A stretch of DNA of 64,000 nt. Origin: Bacillus sp. V2I10. GTDB taxonomy: Bacteria; Bacillota; Bacilli; Bacillales; Bacillaceae. Where the stretch lies: assembly GCF_030817055.1 (NCBI RefSeq), contig NZ_JAUSYV010000002.1, forward strand, positions 124,001-188,000, in the 5' to 3' direction. Both the position numbers and the translations under genes were made by a program. Positions 1-8,755 of this stretch are shown here, in pieces; positions within the stretch are counted from its first letter, which is position 1, and each line of letters starts with the position of its first letter. The notes beneath the pieces are model-generated. The model did not search any database and had not been told where the DNA came from. It saw nothing but the letters and a program-made list of their open reading frames with translations.

Positions 1-665
1 GAATCAATAACCTCTGCGATTCCAAATATGCCGATCAAAATAGCAATAAGACTAAATCCATCCATTAAAGCACTCTCTCCGAAAGTAAAACGTTGAACTC
101 CAGTAATTTTATCCATTCCGATAGTGGCTATAGCCAGCCCTAGAAACCCAGAGATTAAGCCTTTCACCAAAGACTCTGCTGTTAAGTTAGCACTTATAAT
201 TATTCCGAACATAGCGAGCAAAAAATACTCCCATGAACCAAAATTCATTCCTAAATCAATAAGTAATGGAGATGCAAACAAAAATAGAATGGCAGCAAAG
301 ATTGTTCCCAAAAAGGATTGGAAAGTAGCTATTCCTCGCGCCAATCCCCCTTCCCCCCTTTGAGACATTGGGTACCCATCTAGGGCAGTGGCCGCAGAAG
401 CTGGGGTACCTGGAATATTTAAAAATATGGCAGAAGTAGAGCCTCCATATGTACCTCCAATGTGAAGAGAAACAATCAAAACAATAGCTTCGACCCATTC
501 CATCCCCCACGTAAATGAAATAAGTAAGGATACTCCCATTGTAGTAGTTAATCCCGGAAGAGCACCTACAGCTATCCCTGCAAAAGTGCCTAAAAGAAAT
601 AAAAATAATATCTTAATAGAAAGGATACTTGTAAACGAATCAACTATTGAACTTAAATCGACCAC
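1..665 (-). CDS. Tripartite tricarboxylate transporter permease, TctA family (partial; C-terminus outside window)
   Basis: The large membrane subunit of a TTT (TctABC) carrier, expected to import a carboxylate with a periplasmic-type binding protein. About 221 N-terminal residues are open with no stop up to the window edge. The hallmark segment near residues 30-80 is visible: GALPGLTTTMG, then a GGTYGGSTSAI stretch and NIPGTPASAATALDGYP. It resembles the complete TctA at 27136-28641. The start is GTG at 665, preceded by AGGAGGGAAATCTG. It lies 12 bp behind the M29-like gene, so both should share the sigma-54 promoter at 1701-1717. TctB and TctC partners are not in view and may lie to the left or elsewhere. 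The substrate is unknown. Confidence 0.9.
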   Translation of the reverse strand, partial: MVDLSSIVDSFTSILSIKILFLFLLGTFAGIAVGALPGLTTTMGVSLLISFTWGMEWVEAIVLIVSLHIGGTYGGSTSAIFLNIPGTPASAATALDGYPMSQRGEGGLARGIATFQSFLGTIFAAILFLFASPLLIDLGMNFGSWEYFLLAMFGIIISANLTAESLVKGLISGFLGLAIATIGMDKITGVQRFTFGESALMDGFSLIAILIGIFGIAEVID

Positions 666-677
666 CAGATTTCCCTC

Positions 678-1658
678 CTAATCTAAGTAAATCTCGCCAT
701 TCTTCATGAGAATCTTCCCATCCACTTTAATAAGAGGATCTCTCATAACAAGATCACAATGACCAGGTGCACGAATACTGCTACCAAAAGTGATTCCATT
801 TCCAATCCCAATATGCATCGTACCAAACTCTGCTTCATCTTCTAATTGTCCCCCTCTTCCAATCTTTGCATTGGGATTCATGCCTATTCCCATCTCAACC
901 GCACAATAGACATTTGGATGATTATAGCTTTCTAGTGTTTGCCTTAGCATTTGTGCGTCTTCACTACCTTCAATCGAAACAATTCTTCCTTCTTTAAAAG
1001 TGATTTTTATGGGTGCTTGACATGCCCTCCCAGGAACCACGGCTCCGTCAATATATATCACCCCTTCTGTTGTACCCTCCACTGGTGCAACGGCTGATTC
1101 AATACACGGAGGTGGAGATATACTTCCAGGTTCATGACAGATACCTGTTTGGGGAACAGCATGCCGACCTGAAATATCCATGGTAAGGTTCGTACCCAAC
1201 TCTGAAAAAATGCTCAAATGACTTCCAGCTTCTAAAATGGCTGATAATTTGTCGATTTTTACCTTTTGAGCTAAAAAATCAATATCTAATGAACCATCCA
1301 AAAAAACCTCTTCATTTGCATCTGGCATAAATATTAATCTTGCACCCGCATCACTCGCTTCTTTTCTTGCAGTAGAATGATTTATAGAAAAAGTGGTTGG
1401 AGCGACTATGGCATCAGCTGCTTTCATGGCTTCTGCAATAATTTTTGGAGGTTCATCTCCATGTCGAGTTGTAGGACTCATAATTGTCATAACTACTTCT
1501 GCATCCATACCTTTACCTACAATGGAAAACATCTCTCCAATTTCAATTGTGTTGGTATCGGTTAGTATAAGAAGATTTTCACCTGGTTTTATATTTAAGC
1601 ACGTGTGTAAGATCGTCTGTACAGACTTCATCATAAACATTTTGCGTATTGTATTCAT
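678..1658 (-). CDS. M29-like aminopeptidase / dihydroxypyridine dioxygenase (NicX-like) family metalloenzyme
   Basis: A 326-residue protein related to the thermophilic M29 aminopeptidases and to NicX-type 2,5-dihydroxypyridine 5,6-dioxygenases, which share a metal-binding fold. The C-terminal half carries the family pattern: CAVEMGIGMNPNAKIGRGG, EDEAEFGTMHIGIG and APGHCDLVM, supplying the usual Glu, His and Asp metal ligands. The N-terminus (NIKPGENLLILTD) fits the family. The start at 1658 follows GGTGAGGGTGGTTT; an internal ATG at 1631 is possible. It is the first gene after a sigma-54 promoter and precedes a TctA transporter gene, which suggests uptake and breakdown of one small compound. 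Whether it cleaves a peptide, amide or aromatic ring cannot be told from sequence. Confidence 0.75.
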   Translation of the reverse strand: MNTIRKMFMMKSVQTILHTCLNIKPGENLLILTDTNTIEIGEMFSIVGKGMDAEVVMTIMSPTTRHGDEPPKIIAEAMKAADAIVAPTTFSINHSTARKEASDAGARLIFMPDANEEVFLDGSLDIDFLAQKVKIDKLSAILEAGSHLSIFSELGTNLTMDISGRHAVPQTGICHEPGSISPPPCIESAVAPVEGTTEGVIYIDGAVVPGRACQAPIKITFKEGRIVSIEGSEDAQMLRQTLESYNHPNVYCAVEMGIGMNPNAKIGRGGQLEDEAEFGTMHIGIGNGITFGSSIRAPGHCDLVMRDPLIKVDGKILMKNGEIYLD

Positions 1659-1700
1659 AAACCACCCTCACCTTTTATTTTTTTCTTTTACTATTACTAA

Positions 1701-1717
1701 TGCAACTTCCGTGCCAA
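1701..1717 (-). promoter_or_regulatory. Sigma-54 (-24/-12) promoter
   Basis: The minus strand reads TTGGCACGGAAGTTGCA, a full match to the sigma-54 consensus (TGGCAC, five bases, TTGCA). It lies about 43 bp upstream of the M29-like gene start, so transcription should begin near 1690. The sigma-54 activator gene is immediately upstream. I infer that it drives the M29-like gene plus tctA. Confidence 0.9.
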
Positions 1718-1811
1718 GTTAACAGAAAAATCAAAAAATAGAATAAACCCTAAATCTAAACGGGTTTATTTTTACATTTTAAAAATATTAAGCTACAAGA
1801 CCCTTTTATTT

Positions 1812-1826
1812 TTCGCAAAATGCAAA
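1812..1826. promoter_or_regulatory. Upstream activator site 1
   Basis: TTCGCAAAATGCAAA is a dyad (TTYGCA, three bases, TGCRAA) that recurs twice at 1888-1928. It sits about 100 bp upstream of the sigma-54 promoter, a normal distance for an enhancer-binding activator site. Binding by the product of 1906-3690 is inferred. Confidence 0.7.
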
Positions 1827-1827
1827 T

Positions 1828-1874
1828 AAAAAAAGTAGGTTAGGCCTTATAAATGTTAAAGAGGCCAAACCTAC
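1828..1874 (-). terminator. Rho-independent terminator of the sigma-54 activator gene
   Basis: Arms 1835-1846 and 1863-1874 form a 12-bp stem with one mismatch. On the minus strand the stem is followed by seven T residues. It lies just after the activator stop codon and separates that gene from the sigma-54 operon. Confidence 0.8.
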
Positions 1875-1887
1875 TACCGATTTTCAA

Positions 1888-1928
1888 TTAATCGCAAAAT
1901 GCAAATTACATTTGCATTTTGCGATTAA
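1888..1928. promoter_or_regulatory. Perfect 19-bp inverted repeat holding two activator sites
   Basis: Arms 1888-1906 and 1910-1928 are perfectly complementary with a TAC spacer. Each arm contains TCGCAAAATGCAAA, the same dyad as at 1812-1826. The right arm encodes the last residues of the activator and overlaps its stop codon, so the enhancer is built into the 3' end of its own regulator gene. Confidence 0.75.
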
Positions 1929-3690
1929 TATCAAACTTATTGATTTTTCTATAAAGAGTGGCTACGTTTATTCCTAATTCTCTTGCAGCCTCTTTCTTTC
2001 CGCTTAGTGTATCACCGTGTTTTTTTAAGGATTGCAAAATCATTTTTTCTTCCATAGCTTCTAAAGTCAAATCTTGATTTAAAACACTGTGATTTATTTT
2101 TGGTTTAACCCTAGTTGGTAAATCTCCTAATGAAATCCATAAAGATTTTGTCATATTAATAGCGTATTCTACTGTATTTTGAAGCTCTCTTATATTTCCT
2201 GGCCAGGTATAAGAACATAAACAGTCTTCAGCCTCTGGTGTAAAACCACTTACTTGTTTTCCTGTGATATTTACATAATGTTTAACAAAATGGCGAAGAA
2301 GCACTGAAACATCTCCCACTCTTTCTCTCAATGGAGGAATGTGAAGAGGAATAACATTTAAGCGATAAAATAAATCCTCTCTGAATTCTCCGTCTATTAC
2401 CATTTGTTCTAAGTTTTTATGGGTTGCTGCCAGCACTCGAACATCAATATCTAAAGAAGAATTTGAACCAATCCTTTCAACTCTTCTTTCTTCTAACACC
2501 CGCAAAATTTTCACTTGTAAATGAAGAGGCATGTCACCGATTTCATCTAAAAATATAGTTCCTCCATTTGCCATCTCAAACTTTCCAGGTTTTCCCTTTT
2601 TCCTCGCGCCTGTAAATGCCCCTTCACTATATCCAAATAATTCACTCTCTAGTAGGTGTTCTGGTATTGCCGCACAATTTATAGCCCTAAAGGGTTTGTT
2701 TACCCTTTGACTTTCTTGATGCACGGCCCTCGCGAAAAGTTCTTTACCAGTCCCACTTTCGCCCATAAATATTATGGTGGAGTCAGACGCTGAGATTTGC
2801 TTGGCTGTACTTTTGGCCTGCAGAATAGCTTTACTTTTCCCTATAATAATATCAAAGGTTGAATCGTCTATTTCTGATGTGATAGAATATGCCAATTTTT
2901 GTACATCCCTTAAGGCCTTAAATGAAATGGCAATTCCAATAATAAGACCCTCATAAACAAGTGGAATAACACTACCGATCACTTGAATCTTTCTTTTATG
3001 TATATGAAGTGAAAATTCAATGTCTGAATACCCTTTCGCTGTAGATAATACCTTCGTAATTGGCAAATCAGGAGTGATATCGGAAATATTCAGCTTAAGG
3101 ACTTCAATTCTGTTCATCTTCAGTATCTTCTCAGCAGAACGATTTAGTTCTAAGATATATCCGTTTTGATCTACCGCGAGGATGCCTTCATACATCGATT
3201 GTATAGCCACTTGAAGCATTTGGAACATGTGTAAATATTTTTCCAACAACGATTTTGCATTTATTTTACTACTGAGTAAGTCAGCCATTTTCCCAAGGTA
3301 ATTCGATAAAACAAGGTGCCTTTCTTTTAATTCCGCCTTTTGCTTTTCGGAAAAAGCCGTTAAACTAATCACCCCTATGGTTTGCCCCTCATGCTTTAGA
3401 GGAAAAGACACATCAGCTTTTTCAGGGCAGTTTCCCTGGAGAATGCAGCTTTTACAAACTTCATGAAATCCTGGTTCGAAGTTATATAGAGGCATATCTG
3501 TTTTTATCACTTCTTTAATAATATGTCCTCTAACCTGTTCACCTACAACAGCATGATGACCACCGCCTGTAGCAGCAACTACCACTTTATTCTGATCATA
3601 AATAATGACTTCCAAATCCAAGACAGATTTTATTGCTTCTGCTATCAAATTTACTTCTTCTTGCACTTCAAAAAGGATCGATTTCCCCAT
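1906..3690 (-). CDS. Sigma-54-dependent transcriptional activator (sensor, PAS, AAA+, Fis-type HTH)
   Basis: A 594-residue enhancer-binding protein. Residues 1-125 form a sensory domain with a cysteine cluster (CKSCILQGNC, about 80-89). A PAS-like domain spans about 160-265. The AAA+ domain has Walker A GESGTGKE (310-317), the sigma-54-contacting GAFTGA (357-362) and Walker B TIFLDEIGD (near 378). The last 45 residues form a Fis-type helix-turn-helix (KKEAARELGINVATLYRK). I chose ATG 3690 over 3720 because AGGAGGATAAAG precedes it. It is expected to bind the three dyads beside its 3' end and open the promoter at 1701-1717. The ligand is unknown; the cysteines could bind metal or sense redox. 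The layout resembles RocR/PrdR-type regulators. Confidence 0.9.
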   Translation of the reverse strand: MGKSILFEVQEEVNLIAEAIKSVLDLEVIIYDQNKVVVAATGGGHHAVVGEQVRGHIIKEVIKTDMPLYNFEPGFHEVCKSCILQGNCPEKADVSFPLKHEGQTIGVISLTAFSEKQKAELKERHLVLSNYLGKMADLLSSKINAKSLLEKYLHMFQMLQVAIQSMYEGILAVDQNGYILELNRSAEKILKMNRIEVLKLNISDITPDLPITKVLSTAKGYSDIEFSLHIHKRKIQVIGSVIPLVYEGLIIGIAISFKALRDVQKLAYSITSEIDDSTFDIIIGKSKAILQAKSTAKQISASDSTIIFMGESGTGKELFARAVHQESQRVNKPFRAINCAAIPEHLLESELFGYSEGAFTGARKKGKPGKFEMANGGTIFLDEIGDMPLHLQVKILRVLEERRVERIGSNSSLDIDVRVLAATHKNLEQMVIDGEFREDLFYRLNVIPLHIPPLRERVGDVSVLLRHFVKHYVNITGKQVSGFTPEAEDCLCSYTWPGNIRELQNTVEYAINMTKSLWISLGDLPTRVKPKINHSVLNQDLTLEAMEEKMILQSLKKHGDTLSGKKEAARELGINVATLYRKINKFDINRKMQM

Positions 3691-4047
3691 CTTTATCCTC
3701 CTGTTTAGTAAGACATTCAATTGATCCTTAATAATTTTTCATAATAATATTCTTCTGCTTGTTAATTGGAAAACCTTCTTTTTTAGAATTGAGGTTGTAA
3801 GAACGTGTTTTTTTATAGTTTTTCTTACATTGAAAAGAATTCAGAATGAATTTCCCTTGATCGATGAACCGGACGTCATCATTTCCTCCAAAAATGGCTC
3901 TGTACCTTCTTTCCTGAAAAATTGACAGCCTAAAGACTCCCCTCCTCAATATAGAAGATTATTTAATTTCAGCATCCAATATTTACGTCTCGTTAAAACA
4001 GAACGTATGTTTGTACAATGAATTGATTGAAAGGTGGCGATGATCCC

Positions 4048-4245
4048 ATGCTTAGAGACCGGGGAAAAATGAAGTGGCAAGGTTTCTTTATGACGGAACA
4101 TTTAAAGCTGCTGTGGGATATGGAAGAGGAATATCTAAAAACAGCTAGACCGCTGTTAGACGAGGGACAAATTGAAGACTTGGAACGACTTCTATCAGAA
4201 AGCCTGCAAGAAAAGATCTTACTGGAAATCGTCACATGGAAAGGA
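4048..4245 (+). pseudogene. YolD-like protein, 3'-truncated
   Basis: The first 65 or so codons read as a YolD-family protein (MLRDRGKMKWQGFFMTEH near the start, then LDEGQIEDLERLL). The family usually has about 110 residues and a C-terminal strand-rich half. Here the YolD-like sequence stops around 4245 and the frame runs on through the antisense of a hydrolase fragment. YolD genes normally pair with UvrX/YqjW-type Y-family polymerase genes, and none is present. It is most simply a deletion or rearrangement remnant. Confidence 0.6.
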
Positions 4246-4610
4246 TTAATGTTTGTGTTTGTGGAATTGTTTGATTTAATACTTGAATCATTTGGTGTAC
4301 TGTTTCCGGACTCTTCTCCCCAGAAATTAATAATACATTTGCATTGATTATCTGATAATTGTTGTAAGTAGACACTAAGCGTCGAACTTCTTTATGTTCA
4401 TATAAATTTGTTGGCAATAATTCTTTTATTTCGAGACAATGATTTTCACTTATTACCATACGTAAGATGAATTTTGCATACCAGTTTGGCATCCGTGCCA
4501 AAGGACTATGACTTGATCCTCTTACGAAACTAGTAAATGCTTCCCTAAAGTCTTTTCGATTCATTGCCTCTTCATATTGTAATATCCAGTCCCAATCTGT
4601 TGGTAATGAA
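4235..4610 (-). pseudogene. Alpha/beta hydrolase fragment
   Basis: The translation contains segments typical of the C-terminal half of alpha/beta hydrolases (IINANVLLISGEKSPETV, then LNQTIPQTQTLILS). The nucleophile region is absent upstream, and the C-terminal catalytic His region is lost at the junction with the YolD fragment near 4240. The upstream end runs into the ald terminator. No separate ribosome binding site was found. I read it as a dead internal fragment. Confidence 0.55.
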
Positions 4611-4617
4611 CTTATAG

Positions 4618-4656
4618 AAAAAAAAGTATAATTCCTCAGAATCTGGGGAACTATAC
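4618..4656 (-). terminator. Rho-independent terminator after ald
   Basis: An imperfect hairpin (4626-4656, arms GTATA...TTCC and GGAA...TATAC around CAGAATCTG) is followed on the minus strand by eight T residues. It lies about 45 bp beyond the ald stop codon and should end the kynU-permease-ald transcript. Confidence 0.8.
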
Positions 4657-4701
4657 CTTTTACATTCTATTTCAATTCATATAACCTTAGTAATCATAGC
4701 T

Positions 4702-5835
4702 TTATAGTGCAACCATTCCTTTTTCTAAAGCATCTTCGACTCTTACATAGTTGTAACAAAGGTCTTTGGCAACTGCTTCAAACGTAATTTCACCATTTGC
4801 TGTGTTTACTCCAAGTTTTAATGCTTCGTTTTCAGCGATTGCTTTATATACACCTTTGTTTGCCATCTGTAATGCATATGGAAGGGTAACGTTCGTTAAC
4901 GCAATGGTAGAGGTTCTTGGAACCGCACCAGGCATGTTGGCTACAGCGTAATGAACGACTCCATGCTTTTCATAGGTTGGATTGTCATGTGTTGTAATAT
5001 GATCGATCGTTTCAACGATACCACCTTGGTCAATGGCCACATCAACGACAACAGAACCAGGTTTCATCGTCTTTACCATTTCTTCTGTTACCAGTTTAGG
5101 AGCTTTTGCACCTGGAATTAAGACAGCACCAACTAAAAGGTCAGCTTCTGCTACTGCCTCTGCGATATTGAATGGGTTGGATATGAGTGTTTTAATTTGA
5201 TTGCCAAAAATATCATCCAATTGACGTAACCGATCAGCACTTAAATCGATAATCGTTACATCAGCACCTAATCCAACTGCCATTTTCGCTGCGTTCATAC
5301 CCACGATACCGCCGCCGATAATGGTCACTTTCCCACGGTTCACACCCGGAACACCTGCCAGGAGAATTCCTTTACCACCGTTTGATTTTTGTAAAAATTG
5401 TGCGCCGATTTGTGCTGCCATCCGGCCAGCAACCTCACTCATTGGAGTAAGCAGCGGTAAAGAGTGATTTACTGAAACGGTTTCATAGGCAATGGCAAGA
5501 ACTCTCTTTTCTCTAAGCGCCTGAGCTAAAGCAAGTTCAGCGGCCAAATGTAAATAAGTGAATAAAATTAAGCCTTCACGGAAATAACCATACTCACTTG
5601 GAAGCGGCTCTTTCACTTTCATAATCATATCTGATTTAGCCCATACCTCTGTCACATCTTCAATAATTTCTGCCCCAGTATTTAAGTAATCTTCATTTGC
5701 AAAACCACTGCCCGCACCAGCGTTTTTCTCAACTAATACTTTATGCCCGGCATTTACGAATGAAACGACTCCAGCTGGAGTTAAAGCAACACGGTTTTCG
5801 TTATTTTTAATTTCTTTAGGTATACCGATGATCAT
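4702..5835 (-). CDS. ald: Alanine dehydrogenase
   Basis: Converts L-alanine, NAD+ and water to pyruvate, ammonia and NADH. The 377-residue length and sequence match Bacillus Ald: N-terminal MIIGIPKEIKNNENRVALTP with the substrate-binding Lys/Arg, the catalytic-His region with LFTYLHLA, and the NAD-binding VTIIGGGIVGMNAAKMAVG near residue 170. The start has an AAAGGAGAG site. It is the last gene of a kynU-permease-ald operon. This makes metabolic sense: kynureninase releases alanine, which Ald deaminates to pyruvate. In B. subtilis ald serves alanine use and sporulation; here a second, dedicated role is inferred from context. Confidence 0.95.
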   Translation of the reverse strand: MIIGIPKEIKNNENRVALTPAGVVSFVNAGHKVLVEKNAGAGSGFANEDYLNTGAEIIEDVTEVWAKSDMIMKVKEPLPSEYGYFREGLILFTYLHLAAELALAQALREKRVLAIAYETVSVNHSLPLLTPMSEVAGRMAAQIGAQFLQKSNGGKGILLAGVPGVNRGKVTIIGGGIVGMNAAKMAVGLGADVTIIDLSADRLRQLDDIFGNQIKTLISNPFNIAEAVAEADLLVGAVLIPGAKAPKLVTEEMVKTMKPGSVVVDVAIDQGGIVETIDHITTHDNPTYEKHGVVHYAVANMPGAVPRTSTIALTNVTLPYALQMANKGVYKAIAENEALKLGVNTANGEITFEAVAKDLCYNYVRVEDALEKGMVAL

Positions 5836-5885
5836 GTTATGATCTCTCCTTTAATCAATCTTTTTTCAAATGATCTCTATACTGT

Positions 5886-7274
5886 CTAAACAGCCTTTTC
5901 ATCCTGCGAAACATAAGATTTCTGTGGATTCTTTTTTTTCATCACAAAATAAGCAATTGATAAAAACAGCAGCCAAGGGATACCAAATTGGAGCATAATT
6001 TTGAAATCAGTAAACCAGGCTGTGATCATTAAACTTAGTAAGAGAAGTCCTCCCAATATCGTTAAATAGGGAAAGCCAATCATTCTTACCGGTAATTTGC
6101 GCCCGCCTATTTTCTCCCATTTTCTTCGGAAAAATAAATGAGAAATGAAGATCATTAACCAGGTAAAAAGGGAACCAAACATGGAAATCCCTATCATAAA
6201 TGCATAGGATGATTCAGGCAGGAGCGCATTTACAGCAGTAGCAAGCACAATTCCCATTGTTGAAACGGTAAGAGCAGCTGTTGGAACACCTTTTTTATTA
6301 AGTTTGCCTAGAATGGCTGGTGCAAACTTTTCACTTGATAATGAATACATGGTTCGTGATGAAGCATACAGCTGTCCGTTCATCGATGATAAAGCTGCTG
6401 TTATTACAATAAAATTCATCACTCCAGAAGCACCAGGTATATTTAAGATTTCCATTACTTTTACAAACGGGCTTTCTTCAATTCCTGCCGATTGCCATGG
6501 CACAATCATCAACATGATCGCCATAGTCAACACATAAAAAGCAGACAATCGAAATACAGTTGCTTTCAATGCTTTCGGTACAGCTACATCCGGCTCTTTT
6601 GCTTCACCTGCCGTAATCGCTACCAATTCTGTACCCAAAAAGCTAAAAAGAGAAATAAAGACGGCAATCCACATACCCTTTAAACCAAATGGCAGAAAAC
6701 CTCCATGATCAACTAGGTTTTTAGCACCTACATTTTCATGACCAGAAGTTCCAAACAGCACATACGCTCCAAGAAGTATAAAAGCAACAATGGCACTAAC
6801 CTTTATCATCGAGAACCAATACTCAAATGTTGCAAATGCATTCACACTGGTAGCGTTTACATAAATGAGGGCTGTTGCAAAAATGATGATCCAAACAATC
6901 CCCGGGACTCCTGGAAACCAGTATTTCATATAGATTGCGATCGCACTTATTTCAACACCAATAGCAAGAACTTGAGCAATCCAATATGAATATCGGACAA
7001 GAAAGCCTGCCATGGGATGAAGATATTTATCAGCAATCGTTCCAAAAGATCCCGAAGTTGGATGGGCAACCGTCATTTCTGCCAAACATCCCATTAATAA
7101 TAAAACGATGAACGCCCCTATTGTATAGCTGAGCAATACACTAGGTCCTGCAGTCCCAATGGCTAGTCCACTTCCAAGGAATAACCCCGTTCCAATCGCC
7201 ATCCCCATCGCGATCATTGAAAGCTGACTTGTTGTTAATTCTCGTTTTAATCCCTCTACGCTATTATTCTTCAT
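5886..7274 (-). CDS. Amino acid permease, APC superfamily
   Basis: A 462-residue protein with about 12 hydrophobic segments. The N-terminal family signature is clear (LTTSQLSMIAMGMAIGTGLFLGSG, residues 13-36, read in part), followed by AGPSVLLSYTIGAF. It belongs to the amino acid transporter (AAT-like) group. It lies between kynU and ald, 50 bp from ald and about 90 bp from kynU, in the same direction. Import of tryptophan, kynurenine or alanine is a reasonable guess from position only; the specificity is not readable. The start follows AAGAAGGGGATGAAATAG. Confidence 0.88.
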   Translation of the reverse strand: MKNNSVEGLKRELTTSQLSMIAMGMAIGTGLFLGSGLAIGTAGPSVLLSYTIGAFIVLLLMGCLAEMTVAHPTSGSFGTIADKYLHPMAGFLVRYSYWIAQVLAIGVEISAIAIYMKYWFPGVPGIVWIIIFATALIYVNATSVNAFATFEYWFSMIKVSAIVAFILLGAYVLFGTSGHENVGAKNLVDHGGFLPFGLKGMWIAVFISLFSFLGTELVAITAGEAKEPDVAVPKALKATVFRLSAFYVLTMAIMLMIVPWQSAGIEESPFVKVMEILNIPGASGVMNFIVITAALSSMNGQLYASSRTMYSLSSEKFAPAILGKLNKKGVPTAALTVSTMGIVLATAVNALLPESSYAFMIGISMFGSLFTWLMIFISHLFFRRKWEKIGGRKLPVRMIGFPYLTILGGLLLLSLMITAWFTDFKIMLQFGIPWLLFLSIAYFVMKKKNPQKSYVSQDEKAV

Positions 7275-7363
7275 CTATTTCATCCCCTTCTTTAACCATA
7301 AGGCTTTGTCCGACCATTCCTTAACTACTATTAGAGAAAGAACCCCTCTAATAGATTTTCACA

Positions 7364-8653
7364 TTAAGCCACCACTTCACGTTCATTGTTAAACTTCTCA
7401 TACTCTTTTTCCGTCATGATCTTTTTAAGAATTTGAACCACTTGCCAAACTTCCTCGTAGGAGGTATAAAGGGCAACAGGTGCAAGTCGAATGATGTTAG
7501 GTGCTCTAAAATCCGGAATAATACCGTTTTCCTTCAATGACTTACAAATTCGTGCTGCTTCTTTATGTTCAAGGCTCACATGCCCGCCGCGACGTACATC
7601 TTCTCTTGGAGTTCCAATGACAAAGCCCATATCTGCTAATTCATTGTCAATTAAATCTATTAAATATTGATTAATTTTAAGTGATTTTTGGCGGATATTT
7701 TCAATACCTGCTTCTGTAAAAATTTCTAAAGAACCAATCAAAGGGGCAACGCTTAACACATGAGGTGTTCCAATTTGGAACGCTCCTGCTGAATGAGCTG
7801 GTGTTAATGTATGCTCCATATCGAATTGCTTTTCTTTATCAGAACTAAACCATCCAGCGAGTCCAGGCATCTTTCCAAAATGCTTACGATTGACAAATAA
7901 GCCTCCAACACCACCAGGTCCGCCGTTTAAATGTTTATAATTGCACCAAAACGCAAAATCAACATCCCATTCACTGAAGGAATGCGGCATCGAACCAACT
8001 GAGTGGCAACCGTCAAAGCCGATTAAAATACCTCTTTTATGTGCTTCTTCGGTTAACCGTTTAATGTCTAATATTTGACCACTGCGATAAAAGACAGTCG
8101 GCAAGACGATTAAGGCGATTGTCTCGTCCATCGCATCGATAATATCATCCTCTTCTAAAAAGCGGCCATCGCGGCTTTTCACACGAATGAGATGTGTATC
8201 CGGATCATATCCATGAATCCTTACCTGGCTTTGAAGAGCATAAATATCGGATGGAAAGGTTAGTTCATCCGCTAAAATTTTTGTGCGTGTTCCTACTGGC
8301 TTATAAAACGTAGATACAAGCTGATGCAGATTGACTGTTGTAGAACCCGTTACAATAACTTCCTCAGCAGAACCTCCAACTAACGGCGCAAGCTTTTTGC
8401 CCAATTCCTCTGCCATAAAGAACCATGGGTGATTCCCCTGTGTCCAGCCATCGATTCCATATTCTTTCCAATCGTCCAAGGATTCTAAGAGAGTCCTTTC
8501 CGCTCTTTTCGAAAGAAGACCCAATGAGTTTCCATCCATATAAATGGTTCCTGGCTTTAAATAAAACTCTTCTCGAAAATGTTTTAGAATGTCTTCCTTA
8601 TCCAATTCTTTCCCGTATTCTAAAGTTGCTTGAAAGTTATTCAAAACCATCAT
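7364..8653 (-). CDS. kynU: Kynureninase
   Basis: A PLP enzyme cleaving L-kynurenine to anthranilate and L-alanine. The 429 residues show the family landmarks: IYMDGNSLGLLSKRA near residue 38, DGWTQGNHPWF, the PLP-Asp region IGFDGCHSVGSMPH, and the Schiff-base lysine in NYKHLNGGPGGVGG around residue 240. Two adjacent ATG codons follow AGGGGAGAATC. In several bacilli kynU sits with kynA and kynB (tryptophan to kynurenine). Both are missing here, so kynurenine would have to come from outside or from genes elsewhere. The promoter carries two palindromic operators. Confidence 0.95.
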   Translation of the reverse strand: MMVLNNFQATLEYGKELDKEDILKHFREEFYLKPGTIYMDGNSLGLLSKRAERTLLESLDDWKEYGIDGWTQGNHPWFFMAEELGKKLAPLVGGSAEEVIVTGSTTVNLHQLVSTFYKPVGTRTKILADELTFPSDIYALQSQVRIHGYDPDTHLIRVKSRDGRFLEEDDIIDAMDETIALIVLPTVFYRSGQILDIKRLTEEAHKRGILIGFDGCHSVGSMPHSFSEWDVDFAFWCNYKHLNGGPGGVGGLFVNRKHFGKMPGLAGWFSSDKEKQFDMEHTLTPAHSAGAFQIGTPHVLSVAPLIGSLEIFTEAGIENIRQKSLKINQYLIDLIDNELADMGFVIGTPREDVRRGGHVSLEHKEAARICKSLKENGIIPDFRAPNIIRLAPVALYTSYEEVWQVVQILKKIMTEKEYEKFNNEREVVA

Positions 8654-8684
8654 GATTCTCCCCTTTACAATTAATGAACTGATT

Positions 8685-8698
8685 TTAAAGCGCTTTCT
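8685..8698 (-). promoter_or_regulatory. cre-like site in the kynU leader
   Basis: TTAAAGCGCTTTCT differs from the CcpA cre consensus (TGWAARCGYTWNCW) at one position. It lies between the kynU promoter and gene, where CcpA binding would block transcription. Carbon catabolite control of kynurenine use is an inference. Confidence 0.45.
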
Positions 8699-8704
8699 TT
8701 TATG

Positions 8705-8726
8705 AATATGACATCATGTCAATATT
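8705..8726. promoter_or_regulatory. TetR-type operator 1 (kynU-proximal)
   Basis: A palindrome centred on TGACATCATGTCA, flanked by AATA and ATATT, 22 bp in all. A near-identical copy lies 33 bp away (8738-8759), about three helical turns. This copy covers the predicted kynU transcription start. The product of 8859-9473 is the obvious candidate binder. Confidence 0.8.
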
Positions 8727-8755
8727 ATTATCCAATGAATATGACATGATGTCAA
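8727..8755 (-). promoter_or_regulatory. kynU operon promoter
   Basis: On the minus strand, TTGACA (8755-8750), 17 bases, then GATAAT (8732-8727), a near-perfect sigma-A promoter. The -35 box lies inside operator 2 and the -10 box lies between the two operators, so a bound repressor would block polymerase. Confidence 0.8.

Noticed and set aside
256..510. 84-codon minus-strand frame
   Set aside because: It lies wholly inside the tctA coding sequence in another frame; only the tctA frame shows family motifs.
3728..3949. 73-codon minus-strand frame upstream of the sigma-54 activator
   Set aside because: No ribosome binding site or recognisable domain; it covers a likely promoter region and ends in low-complexity Lys/Asn codons.
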